28,850 bases of DNA. Origin: a virus. The stretch spans positions 1 to 28,850 of IMG/VR virus record IMGVR_UViG_3300012920_000185. One strand, written 5' to 3'. How positions within the stretch are numbered: the first letter of the stretch is position 1; every line of letters begins with the position of its first letter. This document shows, one piece after another, positions 8,644 to 15,480 of this stretch. Below the pieces are notes generated by a model, which saw only the letters and a list, made by a program, of their open reading frames with translations, was not told the DNA's origin and ran no database searches. The position numbers were made by a program, and so were the translations under genes.

Positions 8644-9229
8644 CTATATATACATTACAAGCAACGCTTATTCTTTCATGCTTACTTAAATTAGTTTGAA
8701 CAGCATGAGCTACATGAGATGGGAAAATTAAAATATCGTTATTTTTAGGAATAATGGTAAATCTTTGACTATTAAAATTATTAAATTTTTTAAATTCTAG
8801 TTCATAAAAATGTAATATAGTAAATGCTGGATTTGGATTTCTAAATATTATACCACCAGAATTTTTAGGAACTTTTATATAATATACAATAGAAAATTCT
8901 CCATCGTGAGTATGTTCTGCATTAGAACAATCTTTTTTATTACTATTTATCCATAACGGAGAAAGTTTAAATTTTATATTTTCTGGAAGATTAAAGTTTT
9001 TTAAAAAATCCATTACATAAGGTGCAATTGTTTGATGAAACTTATCTACTAAAGGAACACCAGCTGAAATTAGATCAGATTGAAAACCATTAATATTACT
9101 TTTATTTCTTCCTGTTTTTTTATTTTTTTCTTCTTTTAAAAAATCAATAAATTCATTATCTAATCCATGCATATTTTGCAAATTTTTTTTATATATTGGT
9201 GTACTAAAAATACTTTCTATATTTTCCAT
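8636..9229 (-). CDS. Putative 2OG-Fe(II) oxygenase (R-type anchor)
   Basis: 197 residues. The opening SIFSTPIYKKNL is typical of a phage/bacterial 2OG-Fe(II) oxygenase family often found in marine phages (the PF13759-like group, recalled rather than searched). The core motif is LWINSN...AEHTHDGEFSIVYYIKVP, with H106 and H108 as candidate ligands, followed by SGGIIFRNP. NDILIFPSHVAHAVQTN carries the distal histidine (H172 or H175), and HERISVACNVYI carries the 2-oxoglutarate-binding arginine (R186). A GAGGA ribosome site lies about 9 nt before ATG 9229, inside the upstream oxygenase gene, which it overlaps by 13 nt. It is similar in plan to the gene at 10577-11200 but clearly diverged, so this is not a recent duplication. 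Substrate unknown. Confidence 0.75.
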   Translation of the reverse strand: MENIESIFSTPIYKKNLQNMHGLDNEFIDFLKEEKNKKTGRNKSNINGFQSDLISAGVPLVDKFHQTIAPYVMDFLKNFNLPENIKFKLSPLWINSNKKDCSNAEHTHDGEFSIVYYIKVPKNSGGIIFRNPNPAFTILHFYELEFKKFNNFNSQRFTIIPKNNDILIFPSHVAHAVQTNLSKHERISVACNVYIDG

Positions 9230-9765
9230 TTATTAAATTCCTCTCTAGGTACATAAGCACCTAAACTTAAAACTATTCTTAATCTTTTTCCAAACATAGG
9301 TTTAGATCCATGTTCCCATTCCGAAGCAAAATTAATCCATCCTTTTTTATTTTTTACTTTTAGAATATTACCTTCTAAAATTGGATTACCACCTTTTTGT
9401 GCATTTTGTAACATAAATAATAATCTAAAATGAATGTTATTTTTTTCATCTCTAGGATCACTATGTAAATGAACATTTGTATTATCAAATACATTAACAC
9501 CTATAAAATTACCATAGATTTCTTCTTTAAAATAATTTTTAATATTTAATTTTTTCATTAATTCTTTTTGTAATTTTTTAATCTTGTTTGATAAATCACT
9601 TTTATAATTATTCGTGTCACAAAATTGTCTTCCATGACCATTAAATTTAAATATTTCTCTATTTTTATAATTTTTTTTTGCAAACTTTATTATTTCTTTT
9701 TGCAAAGAATCATCTATTTCAAAATTTAAATATGGGTTTATTTCTTTATTAAATATTTTTATCAT
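9217..9765 (-). CDS. Putative 2OG-Fe(II) oxygenase, 182 aa
   Basis: I chose ATG 9765, not the TTG 12 nt upstream, because GGAG lies 7 nt before it and it makes an ATGA overlap with the sulfotransferase stop. The N-terminal half is lysine-rich and helical. The core begins NFIGVNVFDNTNVHLHSDPR, with H101 and D103 as the HxD ligands. HFRLLFMLQ and GGNPILEG follow. WEHGSKPMFGKRLRIVLSLG gives the distal H152 and the 2-oxoglutarate arginine (R163). The full HxD...H...R triad-plus-anchor is therefore present, consistent with an active dioxygenase. It differs in sequence from its two oxygenase neighbours on the left, so the cassette holds several separate lineages. Substrate unknown. Confidence 0.72.
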   Translation of the reverse strand: MIKIFNKEINPYLNFEIDDSLQKEIIKFAKKNYKNREIFKFNGHGRQFCDTNNYKSDLSNKIKKLQKELMKKLNIKNYFKEEIYGNFIGVNVFDNTNVHLHSDPRDEKNNIHFRLLFMLQNAQKGGNPILEGNILKVKNKKGWINFASEWEHGSKPMFGKRLRIVLSLGAYVPREEFNKWKI

Positions 9766-10580
9766 AAAGTTCTCCAAAATTCCATGTTCATATATCTATT
9801 TTTAATTTTTTCTGGTAAAACATTATCTGTTTTCTTTTTAAATATTTTTTTAGATTTAATTGTATGTAATGGTCCACCAAATACTAAATCATTATACATT
9901 AAATTATTTAAACAAAATTGATCAAGTTCTTTAAATCTATGTTTTTTATATATCGGTATTTCTAAAAAAGTATAAATATCTCTTAGAAATTCTTTTGGTT
10001 TTTCAATTAAATTTTTATATTCGAAAAATCTATAATGTTTACCATCAGCAAAATTTATTAGATGTTTTATACCTGCTAATGATGTATCTATAAATCCGTC
10101 TTTTTGCATCAGAATATTACATTTTTCTTCAATTTCATCTCTCCAACATTCTGTAATTATTCTTTCTTCATAAACTTTATTTACAAAAAAGTCTTCATTT
10201 TCTTGTGCCAGTTTAATAAAAGAAGATAAAATTTCGTTAACATCTCTTACTAAAACTACTATTTTAAAATCATAATTTAAATATTTTTTTAACATATTAT
10301 AATTGTATTCACTAGACCAAGGACCTCTATCTATAACATATTTAGATTTAACATTTTTAAAATAATTATTAAAAATATTTTTACTTACATTTTCTATTCC
10401 ATTTTGATATGGAAAATTTTTATACCATTGAGTATTTTTAATTTCTTCTATTCTAAAAAAAATTTCTGGTAAAATACTTTGACCTGATACAGTAATATCA
10501 GGATTTTGATTCAATAAGGAACTTAATAATGTGTTACCTGATCTTGGTAAACCAGATATAAAAAAATATTTTTTTATCAT
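9762..10580 (-). CDS. Sulfotransferase family protein
   Basis: 272 residues. The N-terminal P-loop-like 5'-phosphosulfate-binding loop is FFISGLPRSGNTLLSSLLNQ (residues 6-25), the hallmark of PAPS-dependent sulfotransferases. The second PAPS site, for the 3'-phosphate, is IVVLVRDVNEILSSFIKL (R112, with S119/S120). The C-terminal part (YKNLIEKPKEFLRDIYTFLEIP) matches the late helix seen in this family. The enzyme would transfer sulfate from PAPS to a hydroxyl or amine on a sugar, protein or lipid. It sits between oxygenase genes and overlaps both by 4 nt (ATGA), so the products are made together. Oxygenases create hydroxyl groups, which sulfotransferases can use; that link is an inference. The acceptor is unknown. 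Confidence 0.85.
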   Translation of the reverse strand: MIKKYFFISGLPRSGNTLLSSLLNQNPDITVSGQSILPEIFFRIEEIKNTQWYKNFPYQNGIENVSKNIFNNYFKNVKSKYVIDRGPWSSEYNYNMLKKYLNYDFKIVVLVRDVNEILSSFIKLAQENEDFFVNKVYEERIITECWRDEIEEKCNILMQKDGFIDTSLAGIKHLINFADGKHYRFFEYKNLIEKPKEFLRDIYTFLEIPIYKKHRFKELDQFCLNNLMYNDLVFGGPLHTIKSKKIFKKKTDNVLPEKIKNRYMNMEFWRTL

Positions 10581-11200
10581 AATTTTAATTCAAATCCGTT
10601 TATTCCTACATTTCCTTTTATATAGAAATCACATGATAGTAAGTATCTATCAAAATTTGTTAAATTAGCTTTAGCACTGTGTTTTAAATGAGATGGAAAA
10701 ATAACTAAAAGCCCATCGCTAGGATTTATTGTAAAAGCTTGTGCATTTAACATATTAAAAGAATAATGTTTAAACTGAAAATTACCTGGTAAAAAATCCA
10801 TATTTTCCGGTCTATATAAAACTAAATCACCTGTTCCCTCTGTATTTTTTAAATATAAAATTACTGACACAATAGAATTTGCATGATGATGAATTTGAGT
10901 AAAATCATTTGTTTGATGTTTTGTAATCCATGAATTTTTTAAATATAATTTACAATTTCTTCTGATTTGTAATACTTCATGAAAATATGCATTTACATGA
11001 TTTTCAATAACTTTTTTTAAAGATTTAAATTTTTTATTATTTAAAATATTTTTTTCTTTAGATATATGACCATTACCAACATGTTTCATAAATTCTAATT
11101 TTGTTTTTAGTAAGTTATTTAATATTGGTTTTTCAATATCTATTTTCGTTTCATATACAGGTACAGAAAATAAACATTTCACTTCAGGTTGTTGATCCAT
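10577..11200 (-). CDS. Putative 2OG-Fe(II) oxygenase, 207 aa
   Basis: First gene of the cassette in transcription order. The N-terminus KCLFSVPVYETKID is the usual start of the family of small putative 2OG-Fe(II) oxygenases in marine phages. The core reads NSWITKHQTNDFTQIHHHAN, with H104-H106 containing the proximal ligands, then SIVSVILYLKN and GDLVLYRPE. LLVIFPSHLKHSAKAN carries the distal histidine (H171 or H174), and FDRYLLSCDFYI provides R185 as the 2-oxoglutarate anchor. The ribosome site before ATG 11200 is weak (GAAAG), and 29 nt separate it from the upstream gene. The cassette therefore begins after a small gap, while every later junction in it overlaps. The substrate is unknown; a virion or envelope target is possible. 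Confidence 0.73.
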   Translation of the reverse strand: MDQQPEVKCLFSVPVYETKIDIEKPILNNLLKTKLEFMKHVGNGHISKEKNILNNKKFKSLKKVIENHVNAYFHEVLQIRRNCKLYLKNSWITKHQTNDFTQIHHHANSIVSVILYLKNTEGTGDLVLYRPENMDFLPGNFQFKHYSFNMLNAQAFTINPSDGLLVIFPSHLKHSAKANLTNFDRYLLSCDFYIKGNVGINGFELKL

Positions 11201-11229
11201 TACTACTTTCTATATTTTTTTATAAATTA

Positions 11230-11664
11230 TTAAACAATAATCCACTGTTGATTTACTTCATCCCATTCATAGTGTTGACCATCATCTGGATAAGGAATAG
11301 GAGCTTCATATGAAGCTGTATCCTCATTAAAAATCCATGAATCAAACATTTTAGGCTCGTAAAAACAATTTCTTTCAGGATCCCATATCCAATCTGGCCC
11401 TGGAAAATTTTTTCTAAATTTTTTATTTTGATTATTTTCATCATAAATATATTCACCAGTTTCTTTATCAACATTATAATATTTATTTTTTTGAGTGCCA
11501 TAAGAACATTGCACATAAGTTTTATCAGAACCAAATAAATTTTGTAAATATGCAATACCTTTTTGTTCTTCTGTTTCGTTTTCTCCTGGTGTTATATTTT
11601 CATTATCAATAAAGATAATATTTGTTACAATATTGTTTGAATCTATTTCTGCAAAATGAGCCAT
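11230..11664 (-). CDS. Conserved marine-phage tail-region protein, 144 aa
   Basis: An acidic, aromatic-rich protein opening MAHFAEIDSNNIVTNIIFID. This opening recurs in small proteins of the tail-fibre region of cyanophages and other marine phages (recalled). It contains YLQNLFGSDKTYVQCSYGTQ, GPDWIWDPERNCFYEPKMF and a tryptophan-rich tail (HYEWDEVNQQWIIV). The fold is unknown to me. Its position directly after the glycine-rich adhesin gene (the ATG at 11664 shares a base with the adhesin's stop) suggests a tail-fibre accessory, assembly or capping role. No catalytic motif is visible. Out-of-frame reading produces a 100-residue shadow that I disregard. Confidence 0.6.
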   Translation of the reverse strand: MAHFAEIDSNNIVTNIIFIDNENITPGENETEEQKGIAYLQNLFGSDKTYVQCSYGTQKNKYYNVDKETGEYIYDENNQNKKFRKNFPGPDWIWDPERNCFYEPKMFDSWIFNEDTASYEAPIPYPDDGQHYEWDEVNQQWIIV

Positions 11665-12494
11665 TATTGAAATCTATACCTTATAATTACACGACCAGAT
11701 CCGCCAGATCCACCGCCTCCGCCACCAGCAGAACCGCCTCCGCCGCCACCGCCTCTTCCAGAAGTACCAGCATTTCCATTAGCGCCGCCTCTACCTTGTT
11801 GACCATTAGCGCCGCCACCATTGCCGCCGCCACCTCTTCCGCCGTCTCCAGTTCCACCTCCGCCGCCACCAGCGTAAGTTCTTGAAGTACCATCAATTGA
11901 ACTACTTTGACCATTACCGCCTCTACCGCCATTGGCTCCAGAACTATTTGTTCCATTTTGGCTTTTACCGCCGCCACCGCCACCAGCTCTCTGAAATCCA
12001 TATCCTCCTCCAGAACCTCCAGCTCTTCCTTGACCACTTGTTCCAGATTTACCACCGCCATTATCGCCACCTCCACCAGAACCTCCGCTTTGACCGTTAT
12101 TAGTTCCAGTTTGAGAACCTCTACCACCTCGTGTATTAGTTTGACTAAATGCATTAGAGTTTCCTCCCGCACCTCCGACTGAAATTGAATAAGCTTGTTT
12201 AGTGACTGCTACAGAGTTTTGAAATCTCATACCTCCTGCACCACCGCCTGCTCCGTGGTTAAATCCTCCATTACCTCCGCCTGCAATAATTAAAACTTGT
12301 TCTAATCTTGCACCATAAGTTGGATTTGTTCCTAAAGCATTAACAGTAAAAGTTCCTGTTCCCATACTATGTATTTTAAAGTTACCATCATATGAAACAG
12401 TTCCGCCTTCTGCTTGTAAAAACTCAAAAGAAATACCGCTTGTAAAACCAAAAGCTTTTGAAGATGCGCCGCCTTTTGAACTAAATATTGGCAT
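11664..12494 (-). CDS. Glycine-rich tail fibre / receptor-binding adhesin-like protein
   Basis: 276 residues. A short ordinary N-terminal part (1-85) leads to VLIIAGGGNGGFNHGAGGGA. From about 85 to 265 the chain is dominated by glycine with Ser/Asn/Arg (runs of up to seven Gly), broken by YGFQRAGG, SSIDGTSRTYAGG and similar loops. It closes with GGSGGSGRVIIRYRFQ, an ending I know from glycine-rich structural proteins of marine phages. Gly-rich domains packed as polyglycine-II helices form the tip of the T-even phage S16 adhesin gp38, so a receptor-binding tip is plausible. The DNA is locally GC-rich (gcc/gga triplet runs at 11690-12180), unlike all neighbours. It lies between a fibre gene and the oxygenase/sulfotransferase cassette. 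Confidence 0.65.
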   Translation of the reverse strand: MPIFSSKGGASSKAFGFTSGISFEFLQAEGGTVSYDGNFKIHSMGTGTFTVNALGTNPTYGARLEQVLIIAGGGNGGFNHGAGGGAGGMRFQNSVAVTKQAYSISVGGAGGNSNAFSQTNTRGGRGSQTGTNNGQSGGSGGGGDNGGGKSGTSGQGRAGGSGGGYGFQRAGGGGGGKSQNGTNSSGANGGRGGNGQSSSIDGTSRTYAGGGGGGTGDGGRGGGGNGGGANGQQGRGGANGNAGTSGRGGGGGGGSAGGGGGGSGGSGRVIIRYRFQ

Positions 12495-12506
12495 TAGTTA
12501 CCCTTT

Positions 12507-13484
12507 CTAAGCAAATTGTGTTTGTGAAGCAAATACAGTAAATGTTGCATTAGCAGTTTTAATTGCTGTATAAACATAAGTATCCACTGAATTTGCATTA
12601 CCTTCGTCTGGTGCTTCTCCACCTTGCCACTCAGGCGTAACAGATGAACCATCAACTTGAACAGCATTATTATAATAAGCAGTTCCACCTTGAGTTACTA
12701 AGTGAGCGATAGTCATAGATTCACCAGTGTCCATTACATCATTTAATGAAACAGAAGAATTACCTCTTATGTTAAGAGTATAATTTGCAGATGCATTTGT
12801 TGTGAAATATTGCACTGCACCATCTATAACATCAAAGTTAATAGTTCCAGTTGCTGCTGTTGCAGATACATTTACTTTTTCTGCTAGTTGTTGTATTTTA
12901 CCACCTCCATTAAAAGTAACAAAACCTGTTCCTTTAGGTGATATTGTTAAATCAGTATTTGTTCCGCCTGTTGCTGTAATTCCAGGAGCAGTTGCTGACA
13001 TTGAAACATTTCCTGAAGTTGTTACGGATGTTGTAGTAACATCTCCTAAATCTCCCATTACATCAGTAATAGAACTTCCATCAGAATATACTATTGTTTT
13101 AGCTCCTTGTTTAAGAGCTACACCATTTGCAGCATGACCTGTATTAGCAAAAGTTAAAGATTGTGATCCTGTTGTATTATTAAATAAAATATAATTTTGT
13201 TCTACTGCATCAGTAAAAACATGAATATCTCCTGTTAATGCTCCTGTTAATTCTAATACTTTATTATGTACTTGATCGTCAGTTGCATCATCATCTGTAT
13301 TACTTGTTGAATTATTAGATGTTAAAGTTACATTTGCAGAACCAGCAACATTAACTGCTTGATAACCTGAAACAGAAGCATCTACTCTGTTAAAAACATA
13401 ATTAACTAAATTTCCCCAAGTTCCAGAATTTTCACCTGAAGCTTGTCTTTCTAATTTTAATCTCGATGTAAAACTTGATGGCAT
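12507..13484 (-). CDS. Tail fibre-like protein, 325 aa
   Basis: A beta-rich, Thr/Ser/Asn/Gly-rich protein. It opens PSSFTSRLKLERQASGENSG, then TWGNLVNYVFNRVDASVSGY, an N-terminal module often seen in tail-fibre proteins of marine phages, probably for attachment to the tail. Central repeats of the TTSVTTSGNVSMSATAPGIT and DLTISPKGTGFVTFNGGG type resemble fibre shaft/pectate-like beta segments. The C-terminal half (YFTTNASANYTLNIRGNSSV, then TYVYTAIKTANATFTVFASQ) reads like a virion surface domain. An AGGAG lies 13 nt before ATG 13484, and a promoter-like sequence lies just upstream (13518-13545). The gene is followed by the glycine-rich adhesin 12 nt after its stop. I call it a structural tail component of unknown exact position. 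Confidence 0.65.
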   Translation of the reverse strand: MPSSFTSRLKLERQASGENSGTWGNLVNYVFNRVDASVSGYQAVNVAGSANVTLTSNNSTSNTDDDATDDQVHNKVLELTGALTGDIHVFTDAVEQNYILFNNTTGSQSLTFANTGHAANGVALKQGAKTIVYSDGSSITDVMGDLGDVTTTSVTTSGNVSMSATAPGITATGGTNTDLTISPKGTGFVTFNGGGKIQQLAEKVNVSATAATGTINFDVIDGAVQYFTTNASANYTLNIRGNSSVSLNDVMDTGESMTIAHLVTQGGTAYYNNAVQVDGSSVTPEWQGGEAPDEGNANSVDTYVYTAIKTANATFTVFASQTQFA

Positions 13485-13517
13485 AATTATTAATACTCCT
13501 AAATCTTATTGTTGTAA

Positions 13518-13545
13518 ACTATATATAATTGTATTCATTTGTCTA
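13518..13545 (-). promoter_or_regulatory. Candidate sigma70-type promoter before the fibre gene
   Basis: On the minus strand TAGACA (13545-13540) is followed after 16 nt by TATAGT (13523-13518). Each hexamer is one mismatch from consensus. It sits in a 58-nt gap, unusually long for this window, just before the 325-residue fibre gene. The surrounding AT-richness makes chance matches likely, so this is only a candidate. Confidence 0.3.
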
Positions 13546-14379
13546 GTGAATATTAGTCCATGTTTCAGTATTTGTTGGCAATATAGGATCCCAAAATTTT
13601 AATGTTGAAACATTAGTATTTGCTTGAAAACCAGTAATAGATAAAAAGTTTTCAGATTTAGGTATTATTGTAGCTTGAGATATATTTAATACTTGGCCTA
13701 CAATTGGTTGAAAATGTTCTGCAACAATAGTTATATTATTTGCTGTAATTGTTAATTCTTGACCAGTAATACTTATAATATTATTAGTTACTAAAGTTAA
13801 TTCACCTAAACTTAATGTTAAATCAAAACCATTGATATCTACAAAGTTTGCAGTTCCTACAACTACACTATTTGTTAATTCTACATTTGCTTCAAATGTA
13901 GGAGTATTAATAGTAATTGCACCACCAGCTGCTACAGCAAAAGAATCAATTTGTGCTGTAACTAATTCTTCACCAGTAATTACATTAGAAGAACCTGCGG
14001 TAGCTATTTCTTCGCCTAGTGTAGATGTTAGTTCTTCACCAGTAATAGAAAAAGGTGCTCCACCTGTAATTGATATATTATTTGCAGATGCGTTTAATGC
14101 TTGACTATCTTCAATAAAAATTGTTCCACTTCCTGCAACAATACTTCCAATAGGTAAATTCCAAGCTCCTGCATTCCATTCTTCTCTTGACCAACCATTT
14201 CCTAAATTTACATCTATTCCTGCAGAAAGACCTGTAGGAGTAAATACAGCTCCATTACCTAAATTAAATGTAAAGCTACCTGCTGATGCATTTATTTGTA
14301 CACCAGAAATAGCAGCACCTGAAACAGCATTATTCCATGTGCCTAAATTCCATTGGCCTTGGCTCCATGTACTTGCCAT
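13543..14379 (-). CDS. Repeat-containing tail fibre-like protein, 278 aa
   Basis: Two Trp-rich motifs, SQGQWNLGTWN (residues 6-16) and SREEWNAGAWN (about 64-74), are followed by a long beta-rich repeat region. The repeat unit resembles ITGEEL/ITGQEL plus an LGE/ITV strand, seen at least five times between about 110 and 260 (NVITGEEL, ISITGQEL, PIVGQVL, LSITGFQ and others). Such ITGxxL repeats are common in long fibre proteins of marine T4-like and other phages. The composition is almost free of Cys and Lys. The first motif is shared with the tail nozzle. An 8-bp stem with the ribosome site and start codon covers the start. It is likely a fibre or a tail-surface protein; where it attaches is unknown. 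Confidence 0.6.
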   Translation of the reverse strand: MASTWSQGQWNLGTWNNAVSGAAISGVQINASAGSFTFNLGNGAVFTPTGLSAGIDVNLGNGWSREEWNAGAWNLPIGSIVAGSGTIFIEDSQALNASANNISITGGAPFSITGEELTSTLGEEIATAGSSNVITGEELVTAQIDSFAVAAGGAITINTPTFEANVELTNSVVVGTANFVDINGFDLTLSLGELTLVTNNIISITGQELTITANNITIVAEHFQPIVGQVLNISQATIIPKSENFLSITGFQANTNVSTLKFWDPILPTNTETWTNIH

Positions 14380-14398
14380 AAGGATTTATCTCCTTATG
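14377..14398 (-). promoter_or_regulatory. Hairpin holding upstream stop, ribosome site and start codon
   Basis: The transcript reads CATAAGGA-GATAAA-TCCTTATG, a perfect 8-bp stem with a 6-nt loop. It contains the TAA stop of the 141-residue gene (14396-14394), the AGGAG ribosome site and the AT of the next ATG (14379-14377). A ribosome finishing the upstream gene would open the stem, so this looks like a translational coupling device. Seen directly; function inferred. Confidence 0.5.
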
Positions 14399-14819
14399 CT
14401 ATTCTAATTAAGCCGTTACTTGCGTCTGCGTTAGGAAACTGTAACTCAAATGTACCGTTAGTAGAAGTTTTTACACCACCAAAATCTAATACAGCAATAG
14501 AAGAATTACTATTGTTTGCATTGTAGATTAGTGCAGCTTGAGCAGATATAGTTGCATTAGCAAATGAAACATTATCAGCATCAAAAATTGCTGTTGTTCC
14601 ATCTGTTGAAATTGCTACATTTGTTAATGTTGCTCCACCAGTAGTGTAATTTGTACCACTGCTTGAAATTTCATTTGCAGTAGTATAAGCGGTAGTGTTT
14701 TGATTTAGAGTTGCAGTATTATCGTATAAAGCACATTTCAATGTTTGAGCCTCTAAATTTCCTCCAGGCGACATTAAATCCTGTTTAAACGATACTGTAA
14801 TCGCTTGTGATATTGCCAT
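14394..14819 (-). CDS. Conserved beta-rich virion/tail protein, 141 aa
   Basis: A small Thr/Ala/Asn-rich beta protein. It starts MAISQAITVSFKQDLMSPGG and includes LKCALYDNTATLNQNTTAYT, then TTGGATLTNVAISTDGTTAI and ALIYNANNSNSSIAVLDFGG. It ends FELQFPNADASNGLIRIA. This is a recurring marine-phage structural protein pattern (CALY...T, AALIYN, VLDFGG, DASNxxIRIA) known to me from tail regions of many uncultured phages. The domain is probably compact and immunoglobulin-like. It lies between a connector gene and a fibre gene. Its role is structural by inference; no enzyme motif is seen. Confidence 0.6.
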   Translation of the reverse strand: MAISQAITVSFKQDLMSPGGNLEAQTLKCALYDNTATLNQNTTAYTTANEISSSGTNYTTGGATLTNVAISTDGTTAIFDADNVSFANATISAQAALIYNANNSNSSIAVLDFGGVKTSTNGTFELQFPNADASNGLIRIA

Positions 14820-14820
14820 G

Positions 14821-15480
14821 TTATTGTCCTCCAGTTAATGTATTTTCGCCTAGTGGACTACCAGGAAACTTGTAATCTGTTCTTCGTCTTCTACGAGCTT
14901 CGTTGTTAAGTGCAGTCACACTTTGTAAATACTTTTGTTGATATATATTATAGTCTTCCATGTTTTTTGTAAAGAGATTTGCTTCTGATAAACTTCCATA
15001 TAAGAGAGCATCTGAAGCATTTTCAGTATACCAATTAGTAGTATTTGTATTAGATAATGGATTAATTCTCCCTTGATATCCTAATTCAATAGTATATTCC
15101 GCATCTGGTGTTGGAGCAACATAAAGAGTAGTATCATCAAAATTAGAAAAATATCTTGGTGTAGATGTTATAGAAGCATTTGGCCAATATTCTTGTACAT
15201 ATTCTAGAGGTTTAATTTCTAAAAATTGTCTTTCATTATTAACAATTATATTAACATAATTTATTAACATTGGTTCAATTGCAGATGGTAGTGTAATAAA
15301 TCTATCTCCAATACTTGTAGATGAATTTACATTTTCATTAAATCCAACTGGATCAATATCTCTTGATAATTTTTGTTGTGTGTTTTCTATAAATGTATCT
15401 AACTGCGCATTAAAATCAGTACCTGTATTTTCAGCCCAAGTTTGTATGTCAGTCTTTAGACTGTTGTATGTCATCGGCAT
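14821..15480 (-). CDS. Head-tail adaptor / tail tubular-like protein, 219 aa
   Basis: It opens with MPMTYNSLKTDIQTWAENTG and a helical segment (DTFIENTQQKLSRDIDP). A beta-rich middle follows (ITLPSAIEPMLINYVNIIVN, then FDDTTLYVAPTPDAEYTIEL). A C-terminal helical part runs through SLSEANLFTKNMEDYNIYQQ to ARRRRRTD. The plan of N-terminal helices, a beta sandwich and a late helix is typical of adaptor proteins that bind the portal ring (T7 gp11 and SU10-type adaptors). Two in-frame ATGs exist (15480 and 15474); either overlaps the end of the glycosyltransferase-like gene by about 30 nt. The long overlap shows the enzyme gene is tightly placed in the connector block. The function follows from shape and position. 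Confidence 0.55.
   Translation of the reverse strand: MPMTYNSLKTDIQTWAENTGTDFNAQLDTFIENTQQKLSRDIDPVGFNENVNSSTSIGDRFITLPSAIEPMLINYVNIIVNNERQFLEIKPLEYVQEYWPNASITSTPRYFSNFDDTTLYVAPTPDAEYTIELGYQGRINPLSNTNTTNWYTENASDALLYGSLSEANLFTKNMEDYNIYQQKYLQSVTALNNEARRRRRTDYKFPGSPLGENTLTGGQ

Noticed and set aside
8083-11200. The four oxygenases as tandem duplicates
   Set aside because: They differ in motif details (HxE/K versus HxD or HxH/R), length and N-termini, so recent duplication is not supported.
11690-12180. Short spaced DNA repeats that look array-like
   Set aside because: They are Gly-codon repeats in a reading frame, with no constant repeat/unique spacer period, so they are not a CRISPR array.
11622-12182. 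Long plus-strand and alternate-frame open frames rich in Ser/Thr/Ala or Val/Glu across the glycine-rich gene
   Set aside because: They arise because GC-rich Gly triplets avoid stop codons in all frames; they have low-complexity translations and no ribosome site.
12494-12688. Minus-strand 64-residue frame overlapping the fibre gene end
   Set aside because: It is out of frame inside a supported gene and has a Met/Leu-rich low-complexity translation.
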